A stretch of DNA of 8,316 bases from Cellvibrio sp. (lineage in GTDB: Bacteria; Pseudomonadota; Gammaproteobacteria; Pseudomonadales; Cellvibrionaceae). The stretch is from positions 1 through 8,316 of the forward strand of contig JADJRD010000010.1 of the NCBI GenBank assembly GCA_016712405.1, in the 5' to 3' direction. The translations under genes were made by a program, and so were the position numbers. Positions within the stretch are counted from its first letter, which is position 1. Every line of letters begins with the position of its first letter. A model generated the notes under the pieces. It saw only the letters and a list, made by a program, of their open reading frames with translations, was not told the origin of the DNA and did no database searches. This document shows positions 1-6,754 of this stretch, one piece after another.

Positions 1-217
1 CTGAGAAAGATGATCAGGGCCAAATTTTTCATGCGAGAATTTTGCCGTTATTTTGATAACGTAAGGCCAATCGCGTTTTGGGAGTAGGGCGGGTGACGGC
101 GCTTTATGGCAGCCACCGCAATGCTGGTTGACCGATGCAATTATGGTATTTATATCTTTTGGTTTTTGTTTTCTGGCTTCTTATCTTCTGCTGTGGCTGT
201 CTGAGACCAAGGGATAA
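1..217 (+). pseudogene. 3' end of a probable MFS (sugar) transporter, frameshifted and cut by the window edge
   Basis: The clearest part is 143-217, which reads MVFISFGFCFLASYLLLWLS followed by ETKG and a TAA stop at 215-217. A last hydrophobic helix ending in an acidic-Thr-Lys-Gly tail is the usual C-terminus of major facilitator superfamily sugar porters, whose tails often read PETKG. Upstream, the same kind of protein can be followed only by changing frame: 65-142 gives a Trp-Gln-Pro-Pro stretch, and another frame gives an Arg-Lys-Ala-Asn-Arg stretch. The end of the gene is therefore broken by indels like the other genes here. It converges on the halogenase gene with a gap of about 64 bases. 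The family call rests on a short tail and could be wrong within membrane transporters. Confidence 0.4.
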
Positions 218-281
218 AGCAAATAAAAAATAATACATATTGGATTGCTACAGGTAACTTCAATTTATACCCCTGTGTCGA

Positions 282-1906
282 CTAATTTTGGTGATGGTTT
301 ATTGCGTTTATATAGAGCTTATGCCTGCGCAGGTATTCAGGACTCGTGACATGAAATCCTGATGATACCTGTCTGGCAGTGTTGATAATAGAACAGCTGT
401 AATTAAGCAAAATTATCCAGAGTTCGATTTCATTGGACTTACAGTATTGGTTAATAAAATCTCTATGACTTGGCATGGATGCAATTTTTTGATTAATAGG
501 CAGCGTAATGCTGGATAAAAATTTATTCAAGTTGTTATCAGACATAGTCGAGACGCTATCATGATAGTGTTTAGGTGTAATCCCCTGACCTAACATCACT
601 TGCATCCAGGAATTTACACTAAACAATTCATACGGGCCATGATACACCTGTGCATTTGGCTAAATAAATCAATACGATGTGCAAGTGTTGGTGAAATTGC
701 TCTTTGCTTGCAATCACGCCAAAACTGGGTATCAACTCTTTGTGTTGCGTGATAGTGCAGAATAATAAAATCTCGAATGCTGGTGAGTTCGCTGACAGTG
801 AGATCATTATATTGATCTTGAAGCGATTGATGAATTCCATTAAATGGAAATAAGTGTATTAGCCTTACTACACCCATCATAAATAGATGGATTCAGTGGA
901 TTAAGCGGTTCCAAAAGCCACCTGACAAACCTGCCAGCAACAGTTTTATTCCATACTTTTCGGCGAACACCTGGTCTATGGGTTATGACTCTGGGTTCAT
1001 TAATAGGTTTTCCATCAATTTGTTTTAGTAAGTCGCAGTCGCTTTCATCATCGACACATGGCGTCTGGAATACATATCCATTGCCCATTCTGTTTTGCAA
1101 TGGGATGCACCAGCGCCAACCCGCATCAAGTGCAATAGAGCGCGTAAAGGGAGATATAGACGTATTGGTTTTGTTCTGTTTGGACAGCAACTGCTGCATC
1201 ACAAGGCAGAAATGAGACCAATCTTCAAAACCGGTTTTGTAGTGTTTGCTCAATAGGAGTGCATTAAACCCGGTGCAATCAATAAAAGATCACCTTCAAT
1301 AACCTGTCCCGATTCCAGTATAAGAGTTTCGATGAAGCCTGTTTGCTCATTCTTGGTAACTTCAGTGATTCGTCCTTCGATATAGCTAACACCATTTTCA
1401 ATTGCGATATTTTTTAGAAATTTTGCATACAACAATGCATCAAGATGGTAAGCGTAGTTAATATCCATGCCGGTCAAACATGAAAATTTTCCTTTTTGTG
1501 CTGCTTGATTTTCCAAGCTGTATTCGCCGATTTCTCCACTGATATTTTTTTGTTTTCCCTCTAGCCAGAAGTGCTGAAAACCGGCAAGCCAACTGTCTTG
1601 TCCTACAGCACCAAATGAATGAAAATATACATCTCCAGGATTGCTCCAGTTTTCAAATTGAATACCCAATTTAAATGTGGCATTGGTAGCACGCATGAGT
1701 TCCTGTTCATCAATGCCAATTAATCTGTGAAATGTTTTTGCTGTTGGGATAGTCGCCTCGCCGACGCCAATGGTTCCTATATTATTGGACTCGATCAATG
1801 TAATGTCTAAAAGGTCTCCTAATTTTTTTGCCAGGGCAGTTGCTGTAACCCACCCGGCGGTTCCTCCTCCGGCAATGACCACTTTTTTTACTTTATTCAT
1901 ATTCAT
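282..1906 (-). CDS. Tryptophan-halogenase-family flavin-dependent halogenase (full length, interrupted by indels)
   Basis: This is a flavin-dependent halogenase of the tryptophan halogenase family, which uses FADH2, oxygen and halide to halogenate an aromatic substrate. The start is ATG at 1906 with AGGAG at 1914-1918. Residues 13-19 are the FAD-binding GGGTAGW, and GVGEATIP follows at about 48. Lys79 in NATFKLGIQF matches the catalytic lysine of PrnA in sequence and position. Further on come GWRWCIP, the family W-x-W-x-I-P signature, and the C-terminal SWMQVMLGQGI block. The reading frame changes at about 1284-1287 (one T lost from a T run), at about 893-946 (five single bases lost) and at 655-657 (one A lost). 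Repair gives about 543 residues, a usual length, and restores EPLESTGIHL, which contains the family's catalytic Glu. The substrate cannot be named. Many such genes lie near sugar transporters and TonB receptors of unknown link to halogenation, which fits the transporter remnant next door. An IS66 element sits 87 bases upstream. Confidence 0.85.
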
Positions 1907-1984
1907 TTTTTTACTCCTGATGTAGGTATTTTATGTTTAATCTGTAGAGCGATCAGGATTCTACGTTTCAGAATTTAATCGAAA

Positions 1985-1992
1985 CAATGAAA
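1985..1992. repeat. Left target-site duplication of the IS66 element
   Basis: The eight bases CAATGAAA directly outside the left inverted repeat are repeated exactly at 4658-4665 outside the right one. An 8-bp duplication is the usual size for IS66-family insertions. The perfect match indicates a recent, undisturbed insertion. Confidence 0.95.
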
Positions 1993-2016
1993 GTAAGCGC
2001 CAAATTAACCCCACCT
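1993..2016 (+). repeat. Left terminal inverted repeat of the IS66 element
   Basis: It begins GTAAGCGCCAAATT and is the exact reverse complement of 4634-4657 over 24 bases; the match fails at the next base. It is a transposase recognition end. Confidence 0.95.
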
Positions 2017-2024
2017 TGCCAGCT

Positions 2025-2042
2025 TGTAAGAAATATCGCACA
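2025..2042 (+). promoter_or_regulatory. Possible GacA/UvrY-type activator site
   Basis: TGTAAG, six bases, then CGCACA resembles the dyad TGTAAG-N6-CTTACA that GacA/UvrY recognises upstream of csrB/rsmZ-type RNA genes. The left half is perfect and the right half matches 4 of 6. It lies just inside the left end of the IS, about 64 bases before the predicted RNA start, nearer than in many known cases. Its weight comes from the neighbouring CsrB-like RNA. Confidence 0.35.
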
Positions 2043-2062
2043 GCAAATTCAGCATTCTGCCA

Positions 2063-2091
2063 CTGGCACGTAAAACCGTAATCCATAAAAT
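2063..2091 (+). promoter_or_regulatory. Predicted sigma-70-type promoter of the CsrB-like RNA
   Basis: A -35-like CTGGCA at 2063-2068 is followed after exactly 17 bases by a -10-like TAAAAT at 2086-2091. This places the RNA start at about 2098. The -35 match is only 4 of 6, consistent with a promoter that needs an activator. Confidence 0.45.
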
Positions 2092-2097
2092 GAGCAT

Positions 2098-2263
2098 CGC
2101 AAGGGCGGAAACTGGAACAGGAAGTTTCGGTTAACGGAAAAACGTTTCAGGATGAAGCGATTAAATGGATGTTGAACTGTAGGAATAAAGACAGGAGTCG
2201 ATGATGTCATGATGACACTTGAACTGCAGGATGCGGGAGTTGGCAGGGTGCAACTCCCTTTTT
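2098..2263 (+). ncRNA. CsrB/RsmZ-like CsrA-sequestering small RNA carried inside the IS66 element
   Basis: No reading frame is evident here, but the strand has the hallmarks of a CsrA-titrating RNA. There are ten GGA motifs in about 165 bases, five of them AGGA and several CAGGA. Some sit in hairpin loops: CGTTTC/GAAGCG around AGGAT (2143-2159), GAC/GTC around AGGA (2190-2199), and GCA/TGC around GGA (2226-2234). The 3' end is a GGGAG-type hairpin with a T run. The words TTCAGGATGAAG, and GATGACACTT followed closely by CTGCAGGATG, closely match what I recall of E. coli CsrB; this is from memory, not an alignment. Such RNAs bind CsrA/RsmA through GGA loops and relieve its repression of target mRNAs. 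The unit lies between the IS left end and tnpC and converges on tnpC. The start is predicted from the promoter. Confidence 0.65.
2235..2263 (+). terminator. Rho-independent terminator of the CsrB-like RNA
   Basis: An 8-bp perfect stem GGGAGTTG (2235-2242) and CAACTCCC (2251-2258), with an 8-base loop, is followed by TTTTT (2259-2263). The T run places it on the plus strand. It therefore ends the RNA gene and not tnpC, whose stop codon lies 42 bases further on and which is transcribed the other way. Confidence 0.85.
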
Positions 2264-2304
2264 CATTTCATTTCTGATTGTTTCTTTTGTTCCTATTTCA
2301 TATT

Positions 2305-3846
2305 TTACAGTCTGCAATTCCACGGCAAACAGTTTTCAATATCATCCGCTGATGTGGCATTAGGTAAATTGGTAAAGATTTTCTTCAAATAAGCATAAGG
2401 CTCAAGGCCATTGGCTTTGGCTGTTTCAATCAAACTGTATAAATTGGCACTCGATGTTGCGCCTTTTTGACTGGCACTGAACAACCAGTTTTTTCTGCCA
2501 ACAACAAAGGGCCGAATCGCATTTTCAGCGGCGTTGTTGTCGATCGGATAATCGCCATCATCCAGATAACGGATTAATCGCGGCCACTGTTCGTGCAAAT
2601 AAAATAGCGCTTTACCAATCGCCGATTCCGGTGGTGAATGGGCAATACTTTTATCCAGCCAGGATTTTAATTTATCGGTGATGGATTTGGATTGATTCTG
2701 TCGTACAGTGAATTTGTCGATTGATGTTTTATCCTTGATTTCACTTTCAATCCGATAGAGTGGTTGAATGTAGGCCAGTGCCTGATCGGCTTTTCCGGTT
2801 TTGCCTTTGGGTTGCATTTTTTGTGCATCCACAAACTTTCGCCTGGCATGCGCCCAACAACCTAATGAGAACGAGTTTTTGTCGCACACCGTTGACCGGA
2901 AAATCCATCCACCATCAGTGCGCCTTGATAATCGCGCAATAAGGCTTCAGCGGATTTTCCACTGCGAGTGGGTTCGTAATGGAATAACACGGCTGCACAG
3001 GCTGGCATAGTGCTACGAAGAACCCACATAAAACTTTGCGTTTCGGCGGCACGACCCGGCTCATTCAATACTTGAACACGTGTTTCATCCGCATGAATGA
3101 TTTTTTGTTCGAGCATTTTTTCGTGAATCAAATTAATTAGCGGTTGAATCAATTGACCACAACGCACCATCCAGTTGGCTAATGTGGTGCGATCCAGCTC
3201 AATGCCGATTCGTTTAAAAATTTCGGTTTGTCGGTACAGTGGTAAGGCGTCTTGATATTTTTGTACTGCAACACTGGCTAATAAACCCGGTGATGCCATG
3301 CTTTTGGGAATTGGCTGAACCGGTTTTTTAGCGGCTGCCATATGGCTTTCACAGTGTGGGCACGCATATTTCAAACATTTGTGGTGAAGTACTTGAATCT
3401 TCGCCGGAATCACATCCAGTTGTTCGTGGCTGTCAAAACCGATTGGTTTTAATACAGTACCATCGTGCGGGCAGACTTTCTGATCTTCAGGCAGATCATG
3501 GATAATCTCAACGCGCTGTTAAATTCGCCGGAATAGACTCGCGGTGTTGTTTGCGCTGATATGCGGCAACGGTGATTGTCGATTCTTCAGGTGCTGATTC
3601 CGTATTGCCAACATTGGCTTGTTCTTCTTCCGCCTCAACAAATAAGTCAGCTTGAATCACTTCCAGCTTTTCACTGGAAGAGCCGAATTTTTCTTGGTTT
3701 AGAGATTTTATGTAATCTTCGAGACGTTGGATATAGTTGTTTTTGTCGGAGATGAGTTTCTTATTTTCCGAAATAATTTTATCTTTTTCAGAAATAATTT
3801 CTTTCAGATTATTGTTTTCTTGAATGATTTCAGAGGCATTTTGCAT
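2305..3846 (-). CDS. tnpC: IS66-family DDE transposase TnpC (two frame changes)
   Basis: The gene encodes the catalytic subunit of IS66 transposition. The first 70 or so residues form a Lys/Glu/Asn-rich coiled coil ending in the family block EKFGSSSEK. A zinc-finger-like region with CPHDG and YACPHCESH follows, then the catalytic core. The three DDE acids are visible in HADETRVQVL, in ALMVDGFSG and in NNAAENAIRP; the last is followed by the C-terminal IS66 block NGLEPYAYLKKIF. The frame changes near 3516 (one extra base, or two missing) and near 2895 (one missing, inside the segment between MVDGFSG and VCDKN). Repair gives 513 residues, a normal length. The start ATG at 3844-3846 lies in the arm of a 10-bp hairpin. 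tnpC follows tnpB after 76 bases. Confidence 0.9.
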
Positions 3847-3879
3847 AAATGGATTTTACCAACAATCGCATTTATGCAA
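3841..3879 (-). promoter_or_regulatory. 10-bp hairpin enclosing the tnpC start codon
   Basis: TTGCATAAAT and ATTTATGCAA (3841-3850 and 3870-3879) are perfect reverse complements separated by 19 bases. In the minus-strand mRNA the tnpC AUG lies in the downstream arm, so folding would hide it from ribosomes. No strong Shine-Dalgarno is seen. This suggests that tnpC is translated poorly or depends on upstream translation. Confidence 0.6.
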
Positions 3880-3891
3880 AAGAAAAATAAT

Positions 3892-3929
3892 GTGTTAATG
3901 AATAATTATTTGGTTAATTTGGTTAACAC
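3892..3929. repeat. 7-bp inverted repeat across the end of tnpB
   Basis: GTGTTAA (3892-3898) pairs with TTAACAC (3923-3929) across 24 AT-rich bases, overlapping the tnpB stop codon. No T run follows on the minus strand, so it is not a clear terminator. It may be a weak fold in the tnpB-tnpC spacer. Confidence 0.3.
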
Positions 3930-4273
3930 GAATCGGTAAATACCGATTCAGTGTGTGGTGTTAACTTTTCAATATCCAGCCCCCGCAATAACCAATCAAA
4001 CTGCTCATCGGTGAATGACAATACTGCATCACCCTTGCGCGGCCATTTGAACTTGTTCTTCTCCAGGCGCTTATACCATAAGGCAAATCCGGTTTTGTCC
4101 CAGTACAGAATCTTGATCTTGTTGCGCGAGCGATTGCCAAATACAAACAGTGCACCGGAAAACACATCCAGCGCCATCACCTCGCTTACGCGAATGCTCA
4201 AGCCATTGATTGACTGGCGAAAATCCACCGGGTCGCGATGCACATACACGGAAACCGATTCCCATCGCATCAT
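3923..4273 (-). CDS. tnpB: IS66-family accessory protein TnpB
   Basis: This is the second IS66 gene, an accessory protein required for transposition whose mechanism is not settled. The 116-residue protein is intact and of family length. It carries the diagnostic blocks DPVDFRQSINGL, FSGALFVFGNR and KIKILYWDKTGFALWYKRLE, ending with a KWPRKGD segment. I chose the ATG at 4273 because it overlaps the tnpA stop in an ATGA (4270-4273), the usual coupled arrangement in IS66. The frame is also open further upstream, but there it runs inside tnpA. Confidence 0.93.
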   Translation of the reverse strand: MMRWESVSVYVHRDPVDFRQSINGLSIRVSEVMALDVFSGALFVFGNRSRNKIKILYWDKTGFALWYKRLEKNKFKWPRKGDAVLSFTDEQFDWLLRGLDIEKLTPHTESVFTDSC

Positions 4274-4575
4274 GACAGCGCCTTGACCAGTTGCGATAGC
4301 CACGCAGCATCAGGCAAACTTTCAAATTGCAACACCCAGCCATTAACGCGGCATTGCAAACCTGTTTTGTTCAGCGCTAAACCATCTCTGGTTTCCGAGA
4401 GCGAAGACTTTGCTACACGAATAAAGGCGTCAGCTGAAGGCAGCAATTGTTTTTTGCGCAGGCTGAAATATTTATCGCAGAGTCCTTGTTGATTGCAAAA
4501 TTCAGCAGCGGACAAACCGCTTTGTGACTGTGATTGAAAAAGCGATAACCATTGTTCTTTGTTGCGTCTGATCAT
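4270..4575 (-). CDS. tnpA: IS66-family accessory protein TnpA
   Basis: This is the first gene of the IS66 operon, a small helix-turn-helix-like protein of 101 residues. The N-terminus has the pattern seen in IS66 TnpA proteins: a WLSLFQSQSQSGLSAAEFCN stretch, then the CDKYFSLRKKQL segment. The C-terminal half is a short beta-rich domain ending in SLPDAAWLSQLVKAL. The start ATG at 4573-4575 is preceded five bases upstream by GGAGG (4581-4585), which lies in the arm of a hairpin. The reading frame is unbroken, and its stop overlaps the tnpB start. It probably binds DNA or assists TnpC, but its exact role in IS66 is not established. Confidence 0.9.
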   Translation of the reverse strand: MIRRNKEQWLSLFQSQSQSGLSAAEFCNQQGLCDKYFSLRKKQLLPSADAFIRVAKSSLSETRDGLALNKTGLQCRVNGWVLQFESLPDAAWLSQLVKALS

Positions 4576-4577
4576 AA

Positions 4578-4604
4578 AAGCCTCCGGTATTTATTGAGAG
4601 GCTT
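4578..4604 (-). promoter_or_regulatory. Hairpin sequestering the tnpA ribosome-binding site
   Basis: AAGCCTC (4578-4584) pairs perfectly with GAGGCTT (4598-4604) across 13 bases. In the mRNA the downstream arm contains most of the GGAGG Shine-Dalgarno of tnpA. Transcripts entering from outside the element could fold and block translation, while a transcript starting inside the hairpin would not. This is a known way for insertion sequences to limit transposition, inferred here from sequence. Confidence 0.55.
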
Positions 4605-4633
4605 GAGGTTAATCAATTTTACGGGCGGTTATT

Positions 4634-4657
4634 AGGTGGGGTTAATTTGGCGCTTAC
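4634..4657 (-). repeat. Right terminal inverted repeat of the IS66 element
   Basis: It is the exact reverse complement of 1993-2016 over 24 bases and ends in GGCGCTTAC at the element boundary. Confidence 0.95.
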
Positions 4658-4665
4658 CAATGAAA
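4658..4665. repeat. Right target-site duplication of the IS66 element
   Basis: CAATGAAA is identical to 1985-1992. Removing the element and one copy would rejoin the upstream region of the halogenase. Confidence 0.95.
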
Positions 4666-4785
4666 TTTAGGATTATGCTTATTCAGTGGTAGCGCGTAAT
4701 TATTAATAGGTATTCAGGTGGTAGCCCCGACGATAAATCAACATTTAATAATCTATAAAATCATCGAAGCACACCAATTTTCAAA

Positions 4786-6078
4786 TCATAAAAACCAGTT
4801 TATGAAACGCTCTACGTCAGCGCCTAGGAAGCTTGCGCCATGCCGCGGGCACATCATGTCGATTTCCATTTTACTGACCCTTTCACACCATTCCTTTTTG
4901 GCGACTTCTGAACCCATCCAGCGGCGATGAAAGCCTTCGGCCGCTTTTATTACCCTATCAAAGTCTTTTACGAATATATCGGTTTCATTCTCTGGAAGAG
5001 CGGCGCCAAATATCACCAAAAAAAAAATCTTTGCAGTTGAATCATATAAATTGCAGTTACCAGAAGAATGTAAATAATGTGCAGGCACGGCCTCAAGTTG
5101 CAAGCCATTCAAGGAAAAGAGCATGCCCGAATCGGCTATAGGAATAAATGTTTCTTTGTTACCTCCAAAGTGTGGGATAAAGCCTGCCCATAACCAAGGA
5201 ATATAGCAGGGTAGAGCAGGATTAAATTCAAGCCACATGGATAAAGACGAAATGATGTCTGGATCTTGGTGTGATGCAAATAAAGCGGTGAGAGATTCCG
5301 GGTTTTCGACGGACGATATTGCCGTGAACACTGCTGAAAATATCTCAATTCCACCCGGATCAGTTAGTATCGATTTGCCGTTGTAACTAATCAGGTATTC
5401 ATTCGTATCAATTAGGAAATTTGGCTTTTCCGGATCGCGTGCAATCACTCGCCAAATATGATTTCCGTTTTGGTATACCGCAAATGCTTTTTTTCAATTT
5501 TGATAGCTACCCGTAAATTAGAATACAGGTTATTAATAGTGGCTGCGATAGTCTCGATATGCTCGCAGAATTCATTCGCAATTCCGTTAGTGATTCGGTG
5601 TAGACATCTCCATAAGTTGCCTCAATCTTTAGTGATCGAGCGATTATGCTACCAAAGCGTCCCATTAATAGAGCCTCTTCAATACTGGCTTTTAATTTGT
5701 CTTTTTCATGCTGGGTTTGCCTTTTGATCAGGTCAAGTTGGTGGTTTGAGTTCAGTAATCGTTGTTTCAATTGATTATGGTCAGTTGAAAATGCAGTTTT
5801 CTGCAGTAATTGATTAATGCGATCGTATTTTGGGATTGACTAACAAGTGTTACAGAGTGAAATGACTGTGTAGATAACAGTTCCATTTGAGTTGTGAGTT
5901 GCTTACTAAATTGCCGCAGCTCGCTTGACATAAATGCAAATCCATAGCCAATGAACCCGCTCGTCGTGATAAAAAAATTGCATTGAGTGCTAACAAATTA
6001 ATAACCCGGGCTTTAAATACAATCTTTTATTTGTTCATTAATTTGAACAATCATCATCAAATTGTTGGATCGACTCAT
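4786..6078 (-). CDS. Probable fusion: chemoreceptor-tip-like domain plus oxygen-binding diiron (ODP) metallo-beta-lactamase domain
   Basis: The ATG at 6078 follows GGAG (6086-6089). After repair, the first ~45 residues include NLLALNAIFLSRRAG, then GFAFMSSELRQFSKQL. This mirrors the signalling hairpin of methyl-accepting chemotaxis proteins (LLALNAAIEAARAG...GFAVVADEVR), but with the usual Glu replaced. A helical Lys/Gln-rich stretch follows, with no membrane segment. The C-terminal ~240 residues form a metallo-beta-lactamase-fold domain like ODP, an oxygen-binding diiron protein used in chemotaxis. It has SHQDPD at the first metal motif, VPAHYLHS, and PRHGA near the end. The frame changes near 6021 (one extra base), 5948, 5828-5831, 5579 and 5488-5494 (one missing each), giving 431 residues. 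At 5008-5027 a compensating indel pair turns FGDI into LVIF and hides the expected metal-ligand Asp. If the A7 run is right, the two parts are instead separate genes overlapping by GTGA at 5445-5448. Confidence 0.7.
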
Positions 6079-6182
6079 AAGGGTTCTCCGTTTTGACCAG
6101 GTATGTATAGCATTTGATGTCAGCCATGACCGAAAACAGGTGTAATAGCTCGTACCTCTAATGGGGTAGGCCTGTAGAAAGT

Positions 6183-6196
6183 TTGATTTAAATCAA
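6183..6196. promoter_or_regulatory. FNR/Anr box
   Basis: TTGATTTAAATCAA is a perfect match to the FNR/Anr consensus TTGAT-N4-ATCAA and a full palindrome. It lies between the divergent ODP-type sensor gene and nrdG, 19 bases before a -10-like TATAGT on the nrdG side. This is close to class II activator spacing (about 22). It probably activates nrdGD without oxygen and may act on both genes. Confidence 0.85.
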
Positions 6197-6215
6197 CTTT
6201 TAATTTTCAGCAAAA

Positions 6216-6221
6216 TATAGT
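6216..6221 (+). promoter_or_regulatory. -10 element of the nrdG-nrdD promoter
   Basis: TATAGT differs from TATAAT at one base and lies 19 bases after the FNR box. No good -35 is present, as expected when FNR occupies that position. The RNA start would be near 6228, within the upstream NrdR-like box. Confidence 0.5.
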
Positions 6222-6223
6222 CT

Positions 6224-6239
6224 TCACAACACATAGACC
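6224..6239 (+). promoter_or_regulatory. Upstream NrdR-like box (degenerate)
   Basis: TCACAACACATAGACC matches about 10 of 16 positions of the NrdR consensus ACACWATATWTWGTGT. Its centre is 31 bases from the stronger box at 6255-6270, which is the helix-phased spacing of NrdR box pairs. On its own it would not be called. Confidence 0.4.
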
Positions 6240-6254
6240 TCCAATCAATAAATA

Positions 6255-6270
6255 ACACTATATGTGGTGT
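6255..6270 (+). promoter_or_regulatory. NrdR box before nrdG
   Basis: ACACTATATGTGGTGT matches 14 of 16 positions of the NrdR consensus. NrdR is the ATP/dATP-sensing repressor of ribonucleotide reductase genes and usually binds paired boxes near the promoter. The box ends four bases before the ATG at 6274, which argues against the earlier in-frame ATG at 6262 as the start. Confidence 0.7.
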
Positions 6271-6273
6271 GAG

Positions 6274-6754
6274 ATGAATAAGATCCTTCGCTATGTGCAT
6301 GAAGAGATTGTCTGGCAGGAGGTGCCGGGTGAAACCTCGCTGGCGTTTACCATTTCCGGGTGCCCACTTCGCTGTAAAGGATGTCATTCCAGTGAATATC
6401 GAAATGGAGACTTGGGGGCGCCATTAACGCAAGAATATTTTTCCGGCCAATTAAAAAAATATGAAGGCTTGATCAGTTGCGTTGTGTTTTTGGGTGGTGA
6501 GTGGCACGAGCAGCTTCGGGTTTTTTTAGCAATTGCACGCAACAATAATTTGCACACCTGTCTTTATACCGGTTTGGATTCTGCACCTGGGCGCGGTGCC
6601 CTATCTCACTTACATTAAAACCGGCCCTTGGATTGCGTCCCTTGGTGGATTGGACAGTCCGATCACCAATCAACAATTTATCGATTTGCGTACGGGATCT
6701 TCACTTAATCATCGTTTTCAATCACATAAGACTATAGGAGCTTCACCATGTTAA
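6274..6754 (+). CDS. nrdG: Anaerobic ribonucleotide reductase activating protein NrdG (one indel)
   Basis: NrdG is the radical-SAM activase that installs the glycyl radical on NrdD. It begins MNKILRYVHEEIVWQEVPGE, and the [4Fe-4S] motif CPLRCKGCHS (C-x3-C-x2-C) binds the cluster and S-adenosylmethionine. FLGGEWHEQL and the CLYTGLD strand follow, then YIKTGPW and LGGLDSPITNQQFIDLRTG near the C-terminus. The frame changes near 6590 with one extra base (or two lost) in a GC-rich run. The repaired protein is about 159 residues, normal for the short gammaproteobacterial form. I prefer the ATG at 6274 to the one at 6262 because of homology and the NrdR box. The gene precedes and overlaps nrdD; E. 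coli has the opposite order. Confidence 0.9.

Larger units (their letters stand above)
1993..4657 (-). mobile_element. Complete IS66-family insertion sequence (tnpA-tnpB-tnpC plus a CsrB-like RNA)
   Basis: The 2665-bp element is bounded by 24-bp perfect terminal inverted repeats starting GTAAGCGCC, typical of IS66 ends, and by an 8-bp target duplication. On the minus strand it encodes the three canonical IS66 proteins in order: TnpA, TnpB and the DDE transposase TnpC. tnpA and tnpB are open. tnpC has two frame changes that look like the single-base indels seen throughout the window. About 290 bases between the left end and the end of tnpC are noncoding and hold a plus-strand promoter-RNA-terminator unit that the IS66 transposition genes do not explain. 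The insertion lies between the halogenase start and the 3' end of the chemoreceptor-like/ODP gene, so it may separate the halogenase from its upstream control region. Confidence 0.95.

Noticed and set aside
985..1215. Plus-strand open frame of 76 codons
   Set aside because: It lies antisense within the halogenase gene, whose minus-strand translation has clear family motifs.
1965..1985. GTTTC...GAAAC inverted repeat next to the IS insertion site
   Set aside because: Five-base arms with an 11-base spacer are expected by chance in AT-rich DNA. No regulator family was recognisable.
2143..2263. A short peptide gene in the noncoding part of the IS, since ATGs are present
   Set aside because: No frame has a ribosome-binding site with useful length, while GGA hairpins and the terminator explain the stretch as RNA.
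3951..4286. Plus-strand open frame of 111 codons opposite tnpB
   Set aside because: It is a shadow of intact tnpB, with no recognisable motifs or ribosome-binding site.
6262..6273. Earlier in-frame ATG for nrdG
   Set aside because: It would add four residues absent from the family and would start inside the NrdR box.
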